In this document: positions 61,458 through 64,000 of the stretch, piece after piece
How positions within the stretch are numbered: the first letter of the stretch is position 1
Layout: each line of letters begins with the position of its first letter
DNA from: Moniliophthora roreri
Taxonomy: Eukaryota; Basidiomycota; Agaricomycetes; Agaricales; Marasmiaceae
Reading direction: 5' to 3'
NCBI GenBank assembly: GCA_001466705.2
Contig: LATX02000112.1
Span: forward strand, 930,001-994,000
DNA length: 64,000 bases
Made by a program: the position numbers and the translations under genes
Notes under the pieces: generated by a model
The model's database searches: none
Told to the model about the DNA's origin: nothing
What the model saw: the letters and a program-made list of their open reading frames with translations, nothing else

Positions 61458-62773
61458 GTGAAATTCCATCTTCTCGTTTCGTTCATTTCACTGCTGTTCA
61501 CGAGGCTCGAGTTCGCATATGCTGCGCCGACAACAGCATGCAATGCGTTACAAGCTGCACTTCTGTGGTGTCTTTTTTTCCAGGTTCGTAACTGTTTTAT
61601 TTGTATCAACCCCAAACTCACCCGCGTTGCAGGATTCGACAAATACCCAGAAGATAACGAACATTACTATGAGTCCAGCTCGGAAGCATCTACGTGTACC
61701 GTTCAGTTAGAGTCTGCGGCCGACGTTGGCATTATCGTGTGTCCTTTCGCGATCCCTCATCTGAAGACGCTAATTGCGGTCAGATTCTACAGCTTTATTT
61801 ACAGCTTCAAACTGTTGCAAGCGGCAGCACTCAATCATCTTTTGGTGTAAGCATCTTACATCTGCTTCTTTGCACGTTTGCTGAGCATCCTTTTCCCAGA
61901 TCAAAAGTTGAGGACATGGAACCGCTCGCAGTTTCAGCTCAACTCCAGGAGTTCAGATATCGTTGTCAAGGTTCAACGATGTCGTACACGATACAGCTTC
62001 TTCGACGATAAAGATCGGAGCTGGTTTGACTTGCGACCAAGTCTATGCTTTACTGGAATCCTTCGGCGTCAAAGTTCTCGGAGGCCGTGTTCCTGGTGTC
62101 GGTTCGTTTTATATTCGGCTCCACTATCCGACAGGCTGCACTTACTACCACTTTAAAGGCGTTGGCGGTGTTTTGCTAGGTGGAGGTTTCAGTTATTTTA
62201 CAGACCAGTACGGTCTTGGTGTGGATAATATCATTTCTCATGACCTGGTTCCACCTGATGGAACCTTCGTGGTGGTTTCGGAGACCAGCGATCCCGATCT
62301 GCTCTGGTGTTAAACATACCGTTCCCATCATGCACTACACTGTAGCCATCCTCGATGAAATGCGAATTCGATTCGAGAAGATCGTCTCCGACGCACAAAC
62401 CAACAACCGACCTTTCACCGCTGCCAGCTTTGTCGCGGAACACACCTTTTGCTCATAGCACGGACTCGGCGTATCCACACCCCCCCCAGAAAGATTCGTC
62501 TGTCCGACGTTCCCCGAGATACACTGGGACAATGCCGCTGACGATGCGTATTTCATTATTGCCCTCGAGGAGACTCAGCAGGCGATTCAGGCCGTGGCGA
62601 TTGCAGAGGGGCAGAGTCTCGCTGATGGCATCCTGTATAACAACTATGCGCCAGCGGATACACCATTAGAGTTGTTGTATGGTGACAAATTGGAGAGGTT
62701 GAGGGAGGTTGAGAAGAGGGTTGATCCGGGGAATATCCGAGTCATGGTTTTGACTGGGGGGTTCAAGTTTTGA
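61458..62773 (+). pseudogene. BBE-like FAD oxidase, copy 5 (degenerate, internal deletion)
   Basis: Sister of copy 1. The initiator position is GTG (61458-61460) where copy 1 has ATG. In exon 1 the segment coding for ALPDRVF has lost bases and the frame. A deletion joins the codons for SDPDLL (about 62306) directly to KHTVPIMHYTV (about 62312), removing the region from the end of the FAD domain through most of the substrate-binding half. The insertion IRVM near the end also differs from the family. Segments still recognisable: GGVLLGGGFSYFTDQYGL and YNNYAPADTPLELLYG. Confidence 0.85.
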
Positions 62774-63166
62774 GGTGGTGATTTTGAGGTGTGGCGATCC
62801 TTGTCACAGATTACATTCAGCAAGCTAACGCAGCTCTCAGAAACTAAAGTAAATCATGCCAAGGCTACTTAGATCCCTAAGCGCGGTTACTACCCCGCAC
62901 GTTTTCCGAGTCAGCAATACCACCTCGTTTCAATCTCTCATCTGAAACTCTATCTTAAGATTTACACAGTATGCCATATTATGTTAATGTCCGGAAGTAT
63001 TGTGGAGCGATTCATTCAATATGGCCTCTAGTAAAGACAACGGCATGACAGGGGCACTTCCCATCAATCAATCCAGTGACACACGGATACACCCCGAGAC
63101 GTACATCGAAGCAGATATAAAGCTTGACCAGGCGACGTTTTCGGCCTGAATCCAGTTTCCCCTGCC
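62774..63166. other. Intergenic, oxidase copies 5 to 6, with TATA box
   Basis: Homologous to the spacer after copy 1 (29349 onwards). TATAAAG at 63116-63122 followed by CTTGACCAGGCGAC matches 30074-30095 before copy 2. Confidence 0.6.
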
Positions 63167-64000
63167 ATGAAGTGTTTTCAGCTTTTTGCAGCGCTCCTCA
63201 GTGCTAAGCTTGTCTACGGAAGCCCAAACGCAGCGTGCAATGCGTTGACAAGCGCTCTCCCCGGTCGCGTTTTCTTTCCAGGTGTGTTTTCTTTGTCGTT
63301 TTACTGTGCATGTCTGACTTTATAGTGAAAATAGGAACAGAGGAGTACATTAATGATATCGAGCATTACTCTCGGTCAGCGTCTGAGAACTCAACTTGTT
63401 CAGTTCAGCCAGAGTCCGTCGAAGATGTTGGAACTATCGTAGGGGTTTCCGTACCAGCCTCGCGTTTGTTGGCTCATGTAGACACGCAGCTTCGGATCGT
63501 TGCGAATGGCGACACTCGGTCCCCCTTCGCCGTAAGTATTGCCCATTGATGGCCTCGACTATCCGCTAACATCATAAGTTCCATTAGATCAAAGGCGGAG
63601 GACACACTGGTATCCTCGGTTTCAGTTCAACACCAGCAGTTCAAATATCAATGTCAAGATTTAATGAGGTCGACTACGATGAAAGTACTTCCACAGCGAA
63701 GATTGGCGCTGGCCAGATCTGGAATGAAGTCTATGCTCTTTTGGTCTCCGAAGGTGTCAAGGTGGTTGGAGGTCGAGTTCCTGGCGTTGGTACGCCTGAT
63801 AGTTGTGTAACTGGGACCCAGCTGAAAATTCTGCTAGGTGTTGGTGGTCTGTCGCTGGGCGGCGGTTACAGCTTCTTTACTGACCAATATGGTTTGTCTG
63901 TTGACACCATTATATCCTATGACCTCGTTCTGCCTAATGGTACGTTTATTAAGGTCACAAACGAAACCGATCCCGATCTGTTCTTCGCTCTGAAGGTGAG
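63167..64000 (+). CDS. Secreted BBE-like FAD-linked oxidase, copy 6 (3' end outside window)
   Basis: First five exons, all in frame: 63167-63281, 63335-63438, 63490-63531, 63588-63789, 63838-63995; the next donor GTGAG starts at 63996. 207 codons encode the signal peptide (MKCFQLFAALLSAKLVYG), the PNAACNAL segment, FAD attachment H93 in KGGGHTG, VVGGRVPGVG, LSLGGGYSFFTDQYGL and TNETDPDLFFALK. No lesion in the visible part, so unlike its sister copy 2 it is probably functional; the C-terminal BBE half lies beyond the window. Confidence 0.88.

Noticed and set aside
61156..61461. 101-aa frame before oxidase copy 5 as a gene
   Set aside because: No recognisable domain, low-complexity Ser/Glu/Arg content, and no supporting splice context; left as unassigned.

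Overview
The window is nuclear DNA of a filamentous basidiomycete, most likely an Agaricomycete. Genes carry many short (47-65 nt) GT-AG introns, exons are small, and the family mix is typical of mushroom-forming fungi: short terpene cyclases, a single-pass Ser/Thr-rich membrane protein, an F-box protein, a TKL-like kinase and an array of berberine-bridge-like flavin oxidases. I cannot name the genus. Exon structures below were built by hand; wherever a gene is called intact, the exon lengths sum to a multiple of three and family motifs are restored across the junctions.

Left part (1-14.4 kb): four tandem class I terpene synthase genes on the + strand (the first cut by the window edge). They are separated by a duplicated, decayed 2.5-kb spacer and by a 6.8-kb gene-poor stretch holding small non-autonomous transposons: two MITE-like copies in opposite orientation, and a TIR element carrying a tRNA-derived SINE-like insert and a 39-bp tandem repeat.

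Middle part (14.4-27 kb): a PHBH-fold FAD monooxygenase with a thioredoxin-like C-terminal domain (minus strand, two inferred GC-AG introns), a membrane-anchored alpha/beta hydrolase, a TKL-like protein kinase whose intron carries a 317-bp hAT-type MITE with a perfect 8-bp target duplication, a DJ-1/PfpI protein, a Mid2-like single-pass membrane protein and an F-box protein.

Right part (27.5-64 kb): six copies of a secreted FAD-linked (BBE/VAO-type) oxidase gene and one intact 12-exon cytochrome P450. Copies 3 and 4 are intact, copy 6 is intact as far as the window goes, and copies 1, 2 and 5 are pseudogenes. Copies 1-2 and 5-6 look like one duplicated pair. The array is interrupted by about 17 kb (42.4-59.65 kb) of AT-rich, almost CpG-free repeat DNA with no intact gene. 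That block contains three single-N joins and perfect direct duplications that are probably assembly artefacts.

Taken together, terpene cyclases plus a flavin monooxygenase, hydrolase, P450 and secreted flavin oxidases could form a terpenoid (or meroterpenoid) biosynthetic locus: cyclase makes the skeleton, P450 and monooxygenase hydroxylate it, and BBE oxidases dehydrogenate the product. This is inference from co-location; nothing in the DNA proves that the genes act in one pathway.
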